Assembly (NCBI GenBank): GCA_001464865.1
Contig: LNEG01000125.1
Span: 1-64,000 of the forward strand
Source of the DNA: Burkholderiales bacterium Ga0074133
GTDB taxonomy: Bacteria; Pseudomonadota; Gammaproteobacteria; Burkholderiales; Burkholderiaceae_C
Direction of reading: 5' to 3'
DNA: 64,000 nt
The position numbers and the translations under genes were made by a program. Of the stretch, positions 28,777 through 38,106 are shown one piece after another (positions within the stretch are counted from its first letter, which is position 1; each line of letters opens with the position of its first letter). The notes under the pieces are model-generated. The model was not told the origin of the DNA, searched no databases, and saw only the letters and a program-made list of their open reading frames with translations.

Positions 28777-29102
28777 GGGCGGGTTCCGGGGCCGGGGTGT
28801 CGGCGCATTATCCCCAGCAGGTTCGCCGCCGCAGCGCCCCGCCACCTCCAGCGGGCGCGCCGGGGGAACAGCCGGTGCAATGCGCCAGCGGCTATGCGGG
28901 CAGCATGGCTGGATGGGATGGGTAGCCCCGCGCGCAGACCCGGCGGGCAGGCACATTCCGGCACCCATCGTGCACGTAGAACCCACCACTCACCTAGCGC
29001 CGACTTGACCCCGGTCAATACTTTGGCGACAGCACGCGCCTACAGTCGAAGCGATACTTTCGGTTACATCCACCCTTTCGCGCCCCGGCGCCAGCGTGCC
29101 TC
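28777..29102. other. Divergent gap between thioesterase and chemoreceptor genes
   Basis: A 326-base gap with no credible gene. Its right part holds the chemoreceptor promoter: an FNR-type box at 29005-29018 and a -10-like TACAGT at 29041-29046. The left part shows nothing recognisable. Confidence 0.6.
29005..29018 (+). promoter_or_regulatory. Probable FNR/Anr-type operator of the chemoreceptor gene
   Basis: TTGACCCCGGTCAA: half-sites TTGAC and GTCAA with a four-base spacer, as in FNR/Anr sites. The -10-like TACAGT at 29041-29046 would place transcription start near 29053, which puts the box centre (29011.5) at -41.5, the classical position for activation by this family. Inferred by eye, not tested. 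Confidence 0.55.
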
Positions 29103-31073
29103 ATGTCCCTGCTCCACCGTCTCAACCTGCTCCAGAAGTTCCTGATTCTCGGCGCCCTCGGGCTGCTGATGAGCGCCCTGCCCACAGGGCTATACGTGGC
29201 CGATGCACTCGGCACTATCGCACACGCACGGCAGGAGGCCGCAGGCATTGGCCCGGCGCAGGCCATCACCCAGCTGGTCCAGCGGGTGCAGGTACACCGG
29301 GGGCTCTCGGCCGGCATGCTGGGGGGCGATGAAGCTTTGGCCGGGCGCCGTCCCGCTGCGCGCGATGCTGTGGAGAAAGTGATTGCCGAGACCGCCGAAA
29401 AGCTCAATGACGCCAACATACCCGCACCCCAGATGGCGGCATGGACCGAGGCCCTGACCACCTGGCGCGCGCTCGAGCAGGCCGTGGGCGCCCGCAGCCT
29501 GGATGCGCCGCAGAGCACTGCGCGCCACACCCAGCTCATTGCGTCGCTGCTGCGGCTGAGCGAGGCCGTGGTGCACAGTTACGGCCTGCAGATCGACCCC
29601 GACGCGCAGACGAGTGCGCTGGTGCAGGCCTCGCTGATCCAGGCGCCCATGCTGGGCGAAAAGCTGGGTGTGCTGCGTGCGCAGGGCGCCGGCGCGCTGG
29701 GCCGCGGCGAGCTCTCGCCCCAAGCCAAGGGACAGATGCTGGTGCTGCAGCAGCGCGTGGTGGAATTGCAGGGCGACACCTTCCGCGGGCTGGACCGCGC
29801 ATTGCAAGGTAACCCAGCATTCGCGAAGCAACTGGCTGAACAGTCGAAGACCATCCAGGAGCAGATCGCGCAGTCCCTGCAACTGGCCGAGCGCGAAGTG
29901 ATCAACGCTACCGAATTCAAGCTGGCCTCGCGCGACTATTTTGATGCTTTCACCCGCACCATCGACGCACTGAACAACCTCAACACCAGCGCCCTGGGCC
30001 TGCTGGACGCGGCGCTGCAGCAGCGCGTGGCCGAAGAGCAGCGCAGCCTGGGCCTGATTGCGGCCGGCCTGCTGCTGGTGATGGCGCTGACCAGTGCCAT
30101 GGCCCTGGTGTTCGTGCGCTCCATCACCGTGCCGCTGTCGCAGGCGGTGCAGCTGTCGCGCGCGGTGGCGCAGGGTGACCTGGGCGAGACCCGCGTGCAG
30201 CACGGCACCAACGAAGTTGGCCAGCTGCTGCGGGCGCTGCTGCAGATGCGCGGCCAGCTCACACACGTGGTGCGCCAGGTGCGCACCGGCTCCGAAGGCG
30301 TAGCCACGGCCAGCGTGCAGATTGCGCAAGGCAACACCGACCTGTCGGCCCGCACCGAGAGCCAGGCCAGTGCGCTGGAGCAGACCGCGGCGTCGATGGA
30401 GCAGCTCAACGCCACCGTGCGCCAGAACGCCGACAGCGCCCTGCAGGCCAGCCAGCTGGCCGCCAGCGCCAGCAAAGTGGCCGTGCAGGGCGGCGAGGTG
30501 GTGGCGCAGGTGGTGGACACCATGCACGGCATCAATGCCTCGTCGCAAAAGATCGCCGACATCATCGGCGTGATCGACTCGATTGCCTTCCAGACCAACA
30601 TCCTGGCGCTGAACGCCGCGGTGGAAGCCGCCCGCGCGGGCGAACAGGGCCGCGGCTTTGCCGTGGTGGCCACCGAAGTGCGCTCGCTTGCCGGGCGCAG
30701 CGCCGAGGCCGCCCGCGAGATCAAGACCCTGATCAACGACAGTGTGGAGCGCGTGGCCCAGGGCAGCGTGCTGGTGGACCGCGCCGGTGACACCATGAAA
30801 GAAGTGGTGGGCTCCATCCGCCGCGTGACGGAAATCATGGGCGAGATCAGTGCCGCAAGCCGCGAGCAGAGCCAGGGCGTGGCGCAGGTGGGCGAAGCCG
30901 TCACGCAGATGGACCAGGTCACGCAGCAGAACGCCGCGCTGGTCGAAGAAATGGCCGCCGCCGCCAGCAGCCTGCAAACGCAGGCGCAAGACCTGGTGAA
31001 GGTGGTGTCGGTGTTCCGCCTGGGCCACGATGCCACCCCTGGCACGCAGCCAGGAGTGCTACAAATACAGTAG
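29103..31073 (+). CDS. Methyl-accepting chemotaxis protein, NIT-like sensor
   Basis: A 656-residue chemoreceptor. It has an N-terminal membrane helix ([20 protein letters not shown]), a periplasmic helical region (about 40-315) whose [20 protein letters not shown] resembles the start of nitrate/nitrite-sensing (NIT) domains, a second helix (about 318-340), HAMP, and the signalling tip [20 protein letters not shown]. No C-terminal CheB/CheR pentapeptide is present. The last codons and the stop lie in a repeat copy. The FNR-type site upstream fits control by oxygen, and a nitrate/energy sensor role is plausible but inferred. Confidence 0.93.
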   Translation: MSLLHRLNLLQKFLILGALGLLMSALPTGLYVADALGTIAHARQEAAGIGPAQAITQLVQRVQVHRGLSAGMLGGDEALAGRRPAARDAVEKVIAETAEKLNDANIPAPQMAAWTEALTTWRALEQAVGARSLDAPQSTARHTQLIASLLRLSEAVVHSYGLQIDPDAQTSALVQASLIQAPMLGEKLGVLRAQGAGALGRGELSPQAKGQMLVLQQRVVELQGDTFRGLDRALQGNPAFAKQLAEQSKTIQEQIAQSLQLAEREVINATEFKLASRDYFDAFTRTIDALNNLNTSALGLLDAALQQRVAEEQRSLGLIAAGLLLVMALTSAMALVFVRSITVPLSQAVQLSRAVAQGDLGETRVQHGTNEVGQLLRALLQMRGQLTHVVRQVRTGSEGVATASVQIAQGNTDLSARTESQASALEQTAASMEQLNATVRQNADSALQASQLAASASKVAVQGGEVVAQVVDTMHGINASSQKIADIIGVIDSIAFQTNILALNAAVEAARAGEQGRGFAVVATEVRSLAGRSAEAAREIKTLINDSVERVAQGSVLVDRAGDTMKEVVGSIRRVTEIMGEISAASREQSQGVAQVGEAVTQMDQVTQQNAALVEEMAAAASSLQTQAQDLVKVVSVFRLGHDATPGTQPGVLQIQ

Positions 31074-31105
31074 CTATAAAAGACCGATGCACTAGCACGT
31101 TGGGC
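31056..31105 (+). repeat. Dispersed palindromic repeat, copy 5 (3' end of chemoreceptor gene)
   Basis: GTGCTACAAATACAGTAGCT then ATAAAAGACCGATGCACTAGC. It contains the GCTAC/GTAGC stem seen in other copies (31058-31062, 31070-31074). It encodes the last residues (VLQIQ) and the TAG stop of the chemoreceptor gene. Confidence 0.65.
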
Positions 31106-31202
31106 CAATTGGGCCCGAAATTGTCTGCCTGGCGCTGCACAAGGCCCCTGCGAAGGCCTTGGGGTTGCCCTGGCCGCCCGCAAAAGGCCCGCCAAGAGCC
31201 CG

Positions 31203-31580
31203 CTAAAGGCCCCCGGGCCGCGTGATCCCCAGCGCCGCCAGTTCCTCATCGGTGAACACCCGCGAGCGCGTGTGGAAGGCCCGGCCCTCCGGCCCCTCCA
31301 GCGAAAACGTGCCACCCGTGCCCTCGATCACATCCAGTATCAGCTGCGTGTGCTGCCACGTCTGGTACTGCGCACGGCCGATGTAGAACGGGCAGCCGCC
31401 CACATCCCCCAGGTACACGTCGCCCGCGCCCATCGTGATCTCGCCCTGCAGGTAGCAGTTGGCCGCGCTGTTGTCGCAGCAGCCTCCGCTCTGGTGAAAC
31501 ATGAGCCCGGGCCCGTGCTTGGCTTTGAGGAATTCAACGAGTTCAAGCGCTGCCGCTGTGGCAATGACTTTGTCGACCAT
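31203..31580 (-). CDS. DUF779 protein
   Basis: A 125-residue protein of the DUF779 family, marked by LMFHQSGGCCDNSAANCYLQGE, a cysteine cluster, and LGDVGGCPFYIGRAQY. DUF779 genes are commonly next to aldehyde dehydrogenases, as here (177 bases after the ALDH gene, same strand). Biochemical role unknown; the cysteine pattern suggests metal binding or redox. The ATG before VDKVIATAAAL is preferred over one 12 codons upstream. Confidence 0.9.
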   Translation of the reverse strand: MVDKVIATAAALELVEFLKAKHGPGLMFHQSGGCCDNSAANCYLQGEITMGAGDVYLGDVGGCPFYIGRAQYQTWQHTQLILDVIEGTGGTFSLEGPEGRAFHTRSRVFTDEELAALGITRPGGL

Positions 31581-31756
31581 GGGTGTCTCCAGCGTGCAAA
31601 TCAACAAGCGCGGCAAGTTGGAACAACGAGCCGCGCCCCCAGGGCATCCAGCGGTTCACAAACCGTTCCTGGCTAGGCGCGTCGTCGCAGACAGTGGCAG
31701 CGCCACGGCAAGACGGCGCAACGACGCCAGGGACGGTTTTTGGACCGCCACCCCCA

Positions 31757-33280
31757 TCAGAAGAAGCCGAGCTTGTTTTCGGAGTAGCTCACCAGCAGGT
31801 TCTTGGTCTGCTGATAGTGGTCCAGCATCATCTTGTGCGTCTCGCGCCCGATGCCCGACTCCTTGTACCCGCCAAACGCCGCGTGCGCCGGGTACGCGTG
31901 GTAGCAGTTGGTCCACACGCGCCCGGCCTTGATGGCGCGGCCCATGCGGTAGGCCACGTTGCCGTTGCGGCTCCACACGCCCGCGCCCAGGCCGTACAGC
32001 GTGTCGTTGGCAATCTCCAGCGCCTCGGCCTCGTCCTTGAAGGTGGTCACGGCCAGCACGGGACCGAAGATTTCTTCCTGGAAGATGCGCATCTTGTTGT
32101 GGCCCTTGAACAGCGTGGGCTGCACGTAGTAGCCGCCTTCCAGGTCGCCGCCCAGGTGGGCCTGGCCGCCACCGGCCAGCACTTCGGCACCTTCCTGCTT
32201 GCCCAGGTCGAGGTAGCTCAGGATCTTGGTGAGCTGCTCCTTGCTGGCCTGCGCGCCCATCATGCTGTCGGTGTCGAGCGGGTTCTGGTGCTTGATGGCG
32301 GCCACGCGCTTGAGCACACGCTCCATGAACTTGTCGTAGATCGATTCCTGGATCAGCGCCCGCGATGGGCAGGTGCACACCTCGCCCTGGTTGAAGGCAA
32401 ACAGCACCAGGCCTTCGATGGCCTTGTCCAGGAACGCGTCGTCCTTGTCCATGATGTCGGCAAAGAACACGTTGGGGCTCTTGCCGCCCAGCTCCAGCGT
32501 GGCGGGGATCAGGTTGTTGGCAGCGGCCTGCGCAATCACGCGGCCGGTGCTGGTCGAGCCGGTGAAGGCAATCTTGGCAATGCGCTTGCTCGTTGCCAGC
32601 GGCATGCCTGCTTCACGGCCATAGCCGTTGACGATGTTGAGCACGCCGGGTGGCAGCAGGTCGGCAATCAATTCGGCCAGGATGAGGATGGAGATCGGCG
32701 TGGACTCTGCAGGCTTGAGCACCACGCAGTTGCCGGCGCCAATAGCGGGGGCCAGCTTCCACGCCGCCATCAGGATGGGGAAGTTCCACGGAATGATCTG
32801 GCCCACCACGCCCAGCGGCTCCTGGATGTGGTACGCCACGGTGTTCTCGTCGATGTTGGAGAGGGCGCCCTCTTGCGCGCGCACGCAGCCCGCAAAGTAG
32901 CGGAAGTGGTCCACCGTGAGCGGGATGTCGGCATTCAGCGTCTCGCGGATCGCCTTGCCGTTGTCCACCGTCTCGGCATAGGCCAGCAGCTCCAGGTTCT
33001 GCTCGATGCGGTCGGCAATCTTCAGCAGGATGTTGCCGCGCGTGGCGGCGTCGGTCTTGCCCCAGGCGTCGGCAGCGGCGTGGGCGGCGTCCAGCGCCAG
33101 TTCGATGTCTTCGGCGGTGGAGCGGGCGGCCTGGGTGTAGACCTTGCCGTTGACGGGCGAGATCACGTCAAAGTACTGGCCCTTGACCGGGGCGACAAAC
33201 TTGCCGCCGATGAAGTTGTTGTACTGGGGCTGGTAGGCGATCTTGGCGCCTGCGGTGCCGGGGGCTGCGTAAACGGTCAT
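31757..33280 (-). CDS. NAD-dependent aldehyde dehydrogenase (ExaC/AcoD type)
   Basis: Oxidises aldehydes, most likely acetaldehyde, to acids with NAD. The 507 residues carry the cofactor region [16 protein letters not shown], the Rossmann FTGSTSTGR, the catalytic Glu in [12 protein letters not shown] and the nucleophile Cys in [12 protein letters not shown]. An AGGAGA site precedes the ATG at 33278-33280. It forms a unit with DUF779, is read from a probable sigma-54 promoter at 33363-33379, and faces the AcoR-type activator. The group fits acetaldehyde/ethanol or acetoin catabolism. Confidence 0.94.
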   Translation of the reverse strand: MTVYAAPGTAGAKIAYQPQYNNFIGGKFVAPVKGQYFDVISPVNGKVYTQAARSTAEDIELALDAAHAAADAWGKTDAATRGNILLKIADRIEQNLELLAYAETVDNGKAIRETLNADIPLTVDHFRYFAGCVRAQEGALSNIDENTVAYHIQEPLGVVGQIIPWNFPILMAAWKLAPAIGAGNCVVLKPAESTPISILILAELIADLLPPGVLNIVNGYGREAGMPLATSKRIAKIAFTGSTSTGRVIAQAAANNLIPATLELGGKSPNVFFADIMDKDDAFLDKAIEGLVLFAFNQGEVCTCPSRALIQESIYDKFMERVLKRVAAIKHQNPLDTDSMMGAQASKEQLTKILSYLDLGKQEGAEVLAGGGQAHLGGDLEGGYYVQPTLFKGHNKMRIFQEEIFGPVLAVTTFKDEAEALEIANDTLYGLGAGVWSRNGNVAYRMGRAIKAGRVWTNCYHAYPAHAAFGGYKESGIGRETHKMMLDHYQQTKNLLVSYSENKLGFF

Positions 33281-33616
33281 GGTGCTTGTCTCCTGCGGAT
33301 GGATGCGGGTGTTGTGGTCATCGGTGCGGCCTGCACGGCACGCCGCCCGATGCACACCTCTACTCAAGAGGCGTGCCAGCCGATCCACGCAGTGCAGGGC
33401 GTTGAATTCATTGGGTTTTCTGGCCGCAGCACCCGTGCGCGCTGCGCCCTGCGTCCGCCTGCGGACACCGCTGCGGCGCGACACCTGTCACACAATGGAA
33501 CAGTCGGACAGTGCAGGCGCCTGTATTTGCCCATCGTGCTTGCCGCGCTCCCCCGGGATTGCCATACTCGTTCGCAACGACAAGAGGGGCAGCATGACCC
33601 CGCACGGAGACAACGC
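33281..33616. other. Divergent control region of aldehyde dehydrogenase and its activator
   Basis: A 336-base intergenic stretch with no gene. On the ALDH side it holds the probable sigma-54 promoter; 106-148 bases further upstream of that lie a CTGTC/GACAG inverted repeat (33485-33489, 33507-33511) that could be the activator's binding site. GGAG at 33606-33609 is the ribosome site of the activator gene. Confidence 0.5.
33363..33379 (-). promoter_or_regulatory. Probable sigma-54 promoter of the aldehyde dehydrogenase unit
   Basis: Minus-strand CTGGCACGCCTCTTGAG compared with consensus YTGGCACGNNNNTTGCW: the -24 element is perfect, the -12 element is TTGA instead of TTGC. Spacing between GG and GA is exactly ten. 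Transcription would start about 70 bases before the ALDH ATG. A sigma-54 activator gene is divergent from it. Confidence 0.65.
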
Positions 33617-35626
33617 GTGCGAAGCAGTTCATCCCCTTCCCCAGGCCTTTACCCAGGCCTTGCCCCGGGCGGCCCGCTGGCCCTGCGGCAGGCGCGCCAG
33701 CACCTGCTGGAGTTCGGCCATTGCCCCAGCGGCCTGCTGGACGAGCGCCTGGCCCGCTCGTGGGCGCGCAGCGCCGCCGCGGGCCTTGCGCCCACCGGCC
33801 GCGCCGCAGCCACCGACCACGCCAGCACCGGTACGCTGCGCCAGGCGCTGGCACACAACCACGCGCTGCTGGCGCATTCGCGCCCGGTCATGGAATACCT
33901 GTTTGAGCAGGTGCGCCACAGCCAGAGCGTGGTGGTGCTGGCCGACCGCAGCGGCATGCTGATGCACACCCTGGGCGACCCGCACTTTGTCGGCAAGGCC
34001 GAGCGCGTGGCGCTGACCAGCGGCGCGTCGTGGCACGAAGAGCACCGCGGCACCAACGCCATCGGCACCGCGCTGGCCGAATGTGCGGCGGTGGAGGTGC
34101 ACGCGGGCGAGCACTACCTGGAGCGCAACGGTTTCCTCACCTGCGCGGCCTCGCCCATCCTCTCGGCCACGGGCGAGCTGCTGGGCATCCTCGACATCTC
34201 CAGCGACCACCGCAACGGCCACGCCCACACGCTGGGCCTGGTCAGCACCGCCGCCCGCATGATCGAAAACCGCCTGCTGGTGGCCACCTGCAAGCGCCAT
34301 ATCCGCCTGCACCTGCACCGCGAGCCCGAGGGCATTGGCAGCGTGGCCGAAGGCATCGTGGCGGTGTCGGCCGATGGCTGGATCGTGGGCGCCAACCGCA
34401 CGGGCCTGGCGCTGCTGGGGCTGCACGCGGGCGACGTGGGCGCCACGCCGCTGGAGCGCGTGGCCGATGTGCGCCTGGATGACCTGCTGTCGCACCACCG
34501 CCGCCGGCCCCAGCAGCCGCAAGCCCTGCGGCTGCGCGGCGGTGCGCTGCTGTTTGCGCAGGTGCAGCTCGATGCTGCGGTCTGGCCTGCCGTGCCATCA
34601 GCCGCGCGGCCCACGGCGACCGAAGCCACCGCCGCGCCCGCCCACAACGACGCCCTGGCCCGGCTGGACACCGGCGACACCCGCTGGCGCGCTGCCGCCG
34701 ACAAGGCCCGCCGCGTGGTGGCCAAGCCCATCCCCGTGCTCATCCAGGGCGAATCGGGCGTGGGCAAAGAGGTGTTTGCGCGCGCCCTGCACGCCAGCGG
34801 CCCCCGGCGCGATGCGCCCTTTGTGGCCATCAACTGCGCGGCCATTCCCGAGAGCCTGATCGAATCCGAACTCTTCGGCCACGTGGCCGGTGCCTTCACC
34901 GGCGCCCGCAAGGAGGGCCACCTGGGCCGCCTGCGCGAGGCCCATGGCGGCACGCTGTTTCTCGACGAAATCGGCGATATGCCCCTGGCCCTGCAGACCC
35001 GCCTGCTGCGCGTGCTGCAGGAGCGCAGCGTGACACCCGTGGGCGCCAGCCGCGCGGTGCCGGTGGACTTTGCGCTGGTCTGCGCCACGCACTGCCAGCT
35101 GGCGCAGGCGGCCGAGCAGGGCCGCTTTCGGGCCGACCTGTACTACCGCATCAACGGCCTGACGGTGCAGCTGCCCGCCCTGCGCGAGCGCACCGATTTT
35201 GCGGCGCTGGTGCAGCAGCTGCTGGCCGACCTGGCTGCCGAACAGGGCCTGCCTGCCGATGTGCAGGTGGCGCCCGACCTGCTGGAGCGCCTGGCCGCCT
35301 ACCCCTGGCCCGGCAACCTGCGCCAGCTGGCCAGCGTGCTGCGCACGGCCTGTGCCATGCTGGCCGAAGGCGAGGACACGCTGGACTGGCAGCACCTGCC
35401 CGATGACATTGCGCAGGCGCTGGACGGTGCGGGTGCTGCCCTGGCCCCGGCCCCTGCGCCCGCGGCCCGGGGCGCAGTGCTGCCGCCGCAAAGCCTGCAG
35501 GAACTGTCGCACCACGCCATCGACCAGGCGCTGCAGCATGCCCGCGGCAATGTCTCGCAGGCCGCCCGCCAGCTGGGCATCAGCCGCCAGACGCTGTACC
35601 GCAAGCTCGCCGGGCGCACGCACTGA
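33617..35626 (+). CDS. acoR: AcoR-type sigma-54-dependent activator
   Basis: A 669-residue enhancer-binding protein. It has an N-terminal GAF-type sensor (about 60-220), a second sensor-like segment (about 235-300), the AAA+ domain with Walker A GESGVGKE and the sigma-54 contact GAFTGA (about 425), and a C-terminal Fis-type helix-turn-helix (NVSQAARQLGISRQTLYRKL). The GTG at 33617 is chosen because GGAG lies 7 bases before it; no ATG exists in a sensible place. It probably senses an aldehyde/acetoin-related signal and activates the divergent ALDH genes. The acoR name is by similarity. Confidence 0.88.
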   Translation: MRSSSSPSPGLYPGLAPGGPLALRQARQHLLEFGHCPSGLLDERLARSWARSAAAGLAPTGRAAATDHASTGTLRQALAHNHALLAHSRPVMEYLFEQVRHSQSVVVLADRSGMLMHTLGDPHFVGKAERVALTSGASWHEEHRGTNAIGTALAECAAVEVHAGEHYLERNGFLTCAASPILSATGELLGILDISSDHRNGHAHTLGLVSTAARMIENRLLVATCKRHIRLHLHREPEGIGSVAEGIVAVSADGWIVGANRTGLALLGLHAGDVGATPLERVADVRLDDLLSHHRRRPQQPQALRLRGGALLFAQVQLDAAVWPAVPSAARPTATEATAAPAHNDALARLDTGDTRWRAAADKARRVVAKPIPVLIQGESGVGKEVFARALHASGPRRDAPFVAINCAAIPESLIESELFGHVAGAFTGARKEGHLGRLREAHGGTLFLDEIGDMPLALQTRLLRVLQERSVTPVGASRAVPVDFALVCATHCQLAQAAEQGRFRADLYYRINGLTVQLPALRERTDFAALVQQLLADLAAEQGLPADVQVAPDLLERLAAYPWPGNLRQLASVLRTACAMLAEGEDTLDWQHLPDDIAQALDGAGAALAPAPAPAARGAVLPPQSLQELSHHAIDQALQHARGNVSQAARQLGISRQTLYRKLAGRTH

Positions 35627-35628
35627 TT

Positions 35629-35691
35629 TCGCTATTCAAAAGTAGCTGTTTTCGCTGGTATTTCTGCAGCTCCGGCCCGTTTTGACGCTTG
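35629..35691 (+). repeat. Dispersed palindromic repeat, copy 6 (convergent gap)
   Basis: Starts just after the acoR stop: TTTCGCTATTCAAAAGTAGC then TGTTTTCGCTGGTATTTCTG and CTCCGGCCCGTTTTGA. The pattern GCTATT...GTAGCTG...CGCT...GGCCCGTTTTGA matches the family, with the inner hairpin decayed. It lies between acoR and the sensor kinase gene, which converge. Confidence 0.65.
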
Positions 35692-35770
35692 GTTTGCCTG
35701 CCACGGGTAGATGCTTTGCCTTGAGCCTGGTCGAAGTAGCTGCCTGGCCGTTGCCCCGGCTTCGACAGGC

Positions 35771-37147
35771 TCATCCCGAACGGGTTGCCGGGTCTACCGC
35801 ATGCAGCACCACCCGCGCCCGCAGCCCCTGGCCGGAGGCGCTGTGCAGTTCCAGGCGCCCGCCATGCGCGCGGGCTACGCGGTCGGCAATGGCCAGGCCC
35901 AGCCCGGCGCCGGGGCGGCCGCTGCGGGCGGCCTCGCCCCGGGCAAAGGGCTGGCGCACGCGCTCCAGTTCGCTGGCGGGCAGGCCGGGGCCGTGGTCCT
36001 GCACCTCGATCCAGACGGCGTCGCTTTTGCTACCCGTGCGCAGCACCACGGGCGGCGCGCCGTGGCGCCAGGCGTTCTCCACCAGGTTATCGACCGCGCG
36101 GCGCAGGGCCTGGGGCTGTACGGGCGCGAGGGGCGGTGCGCCCAGCTCCAGCGCCACGCTGCGGCCATGGTCGGCCTGCGCCTGGGCGATGGCCTGGGCC
36201 AGGTCGTCCAGCGCGGCACGGTGCAGGGGTTCGGCTTCCTGCATGCGGGCAAAGTGCAAGAACTGTCCGAGGATCGCGTCCATCTCGTCCATGCTGCGCA
36301 CCATGCCCGTAGCCAGTTCTGGCTCGATCTTCGGGCCGGCAATTTCGACGGCCAGGCGCAGCTTGGTCAGGGGGGTGCGCAAGTCGTGCGACACGCCTGC
36401 CAGCATCAGCGCCCGCTCCTGGTCGGCCTGGGCCAGGCTGTGGGCCATGTGGTTGAAGCTGCGTGCCACGGTGGCGATCTCGGTGGGGCCGTCCTCGGGC
36501 AGAGTCCCGGGCGGCAGGCCTCGGGCCAGGCGCTGCGCGGCCTGCACCACGCGCTGCAGCGGCTGGTTGAGGTGGCGTTGCAGCCACCACGCGCCCGCCA
36601 GCGCCAGCACCATGCTGGCCAGCGTGGCCGTGAGCCAGGCGCCGGTGAACTCGCGCGTGGGGAAGACGTTGGGCAGGTTGAGCCAGTATTCCGTTTCCTC
36701 ATGCACCACGCGCACCGACAGCACGCCGCTGCTGTCGCGTCGCCACATGGCGTCTGCAGTTGGGGTGGTGCGTGTGCCCTGCGCTTCATCGAGCCGCCGC
36801 ACCACCGTCCGTACAAACCGCCGCTCCAGCGGCGAAAGCACGGCGCGCCAGGTGCCCGGTGTGTCCGCTCCGGCCTGTGCCAGCGGGGCCTGCTCGTTGA
36901 ATGCCTGCACAAACGCGTGTCGCTGCGCCTGCGGCAGCGCCTGCAGACCGGCGCGGATGGCGGCCACGTTGCGCGCCACGCCATCGGCCACCTGCGCCAC
37001 GCGGGGCTTGAGGATCATGTGCCGCACCAGCACCGCCGCACACAGCTGCCCCAGCACGATCAGCACCGCCATCAACAGCAGGTTGCGCCCCAGCAGGCTG
37101 CGGGGCCAGACGCCTCGCGGCGCAGTGGCCAAAGCGGGCGCGGTCAT
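35771..37147 (-). CDS. EnvZ-like sensor histidine kinase
   Basis: A 458-residue membrane kinase. It has an N-terminal helix (LLGRNLLLMAVLIVLGQLCA), a periplasmic part (about 45-170), a second helix (TATLASMVLALAGAWWL), HAMP, the H-box LAGVSHDLRTPLTKLRLAVE with the phosphorylated His, and an ATPase with N-box NLVENAWRHG, DHGPGLP and GAGLGLAIADR. The start overlaps the response-regulator stop (ATGA). The pair is EnvZ/OmpR- or RisSA-like. The signal is unknown. Confidence 0.93.
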   Translation of the reverse strand: MTAPALATAPRGVWPRSLLGRNLLLMAVLIVLGQLCAAVLVRHMILKPRVAQVADGVARNVAAIRAGLQALPQAQRHAFVQAFNEQAPLAQAGADTPGTWRAVLSPLERRFVRTVVRRLDEAQGTRTTPTADAMWRRDSSGVLSVRVVHEETEYWLNLPNVFPTREFTGAWLTATLASMVLALAGAWWLQRHLNQPLQRVVQAAQRLARGLPPGTLPEDGPTEIATVARSFNHMAHSLAQADQERALMLAGVSHDLRTPLTKLRLAVEIAGPKIEPELATGMVRSMDEMDAILGQFLHFARMQEAEPLHRAALDDLAQAIAQAQADHGRSVALELGAPPLAPVQPQALRRAVDNLVENAWRHGAPPVVLRTGSKSDAVWIEVQDHGPGLPASELERVRQPFARGEAARSGRPGAGLGLAIADRVARAHGGRLELHSASGQGLRARVVLHAVDPATRSG

Positions 37148-37896
37148 GGCCTGCCCCCGCTGGCAGGCGCAGCCCCATCGGGCACAAACACATAGCCCAC
37201 ACCCCACACGGTGCGGATGTGGCGCGGCTGGGCCTGGTCGGCCTCGATGAGCTTGCGGAGCCGCATGATCTGCACGTCAATGCTGCGGTCGGTGGCCGTG
37301 TGGTCGGGGCCATAGGCCAGGGCCATGAGGCGGTCGCGGCCCAGCGGGCGCTGAGGGTTTTGGGCCAGCGCCAGCAGCAGGGCGAATTCGCCGGTGGTGA
37401 GGGGAATGTCCGCACCCACCTTTTCCAGCCGCCGCTCGGCAGGCAGCAGCACAAAGTCGCCAAACGCCAGCCGCCCCTGCACGCCGTACACACCCTGCGG
37501 CCCGGTGTGCGCGCCCAGCATGCGCTGGCGGCGCACCATGGCCTGGATGCGTGCCAGAAGCTCGCGCGGGTTGAAGGGCTTGGGCAGGTAGTCGTCTGCG
37601 CCCATCTCCAGGCCCACGATGCGGTCCACCGGGTCGCCCCGGGCCGTGAGCATCAGGATAGGAATGGTCTCGCCCTGCGCGCGCAGGCGGCGGCAAATGG
37701 ACAGGCCGTCTTCCCCCGGCATCATTACGTCGAGCACCAGCACGTCAAAGCGCTCGCGTGCGAGCAGCACGTCCAGCGGCCTCGCACCGTCCACCGTGCG
37801 CACGGTGTAGCCCTGGTCGCTCAGGTAGCGCTGCAGCAGGGCGCGTAGGTCGGGCTCATCATCGGCGACCAGGATCTTGGCCAGAGTGTTGGACAT
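37144..37896 (-). CDS. OmpR-family response regulator
   Basis: A 250-residue response regulator. The receiver contains acidic DDEPD, the phosphorylated Asp in FDVLVLDVMMPGEDG and the conserved Lys in DDYLPKPFNPREL. The C-terminal winged helix contains the recognition-helix region TDRSIDVQIMRLRKLIE and GVGYVFVP. The ATG before SNTLAKILVADDEPD is preferred over one 14 codons earlier. Two pairs of 10-base-spaced direct repeats lie upstream at 38004-38054, a likely target of this regulator. Confidence 0.95.
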   Translation of the reverse strand: MSNTLAKILVADDEPDLRALLQRYLSDQGYTVRTVDGARPLDVLLARERFDVLVLDVMMPGEDGLSICRRLRAQGETIPILMLTARGDPVDRIVGLEMGADDYLPKPFNPRELLARIQAMVRRQRMLGAHTGPQGVYGVQGRLAFGDFVLLPAERRLEKVGADIPLTTGEFALLLALAQNPQRPLGRDRLMALAYGPDHTATDRSIDVQIMRLRKLIEADQAQPRHIRTVWGVGYVFVPDGAAPASGGRP

Positions 37897-38003
37897 GGGG
37901 CGAAGGGCAACGTGACAAGGGAGGCGGTGTGGATGCAATGGTAGGCGCTACAAAGCCCGCGCGCAGCCGTGGCGGCGGGCGTTACGGCAGGCCATGCACA
38001 CCA

Positions 38004-38054
38004 GGCATGACAAGGCATGACGGGCCTGCAGGCGCTTGTCATGGTTTGTCATAC
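38004..38054. promoter_or_regulatory. Paired direct-repeat operator (OmpR/PhoB type)
   Basis: GGCATGAC at 38004-38011 and again at 38014-38021, exactly 10 bases apart; on the other side GTCATGG at 38038-38044 and GTCATAC at 38048-38054, also 10 bases apart and inverted to the first pair. Two tandem half-sites per helical turn is the usual binding pattern of OmpR-family regulators. It lies between the response regulator and the small exported-protein gene. Confidence 0.6.
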
Positions 38055-38106
38055 ATCGGCACGTTCCTGCCATCCAGGGCTCACACCTGGAGCCCACAGT
38101 ACAGCC

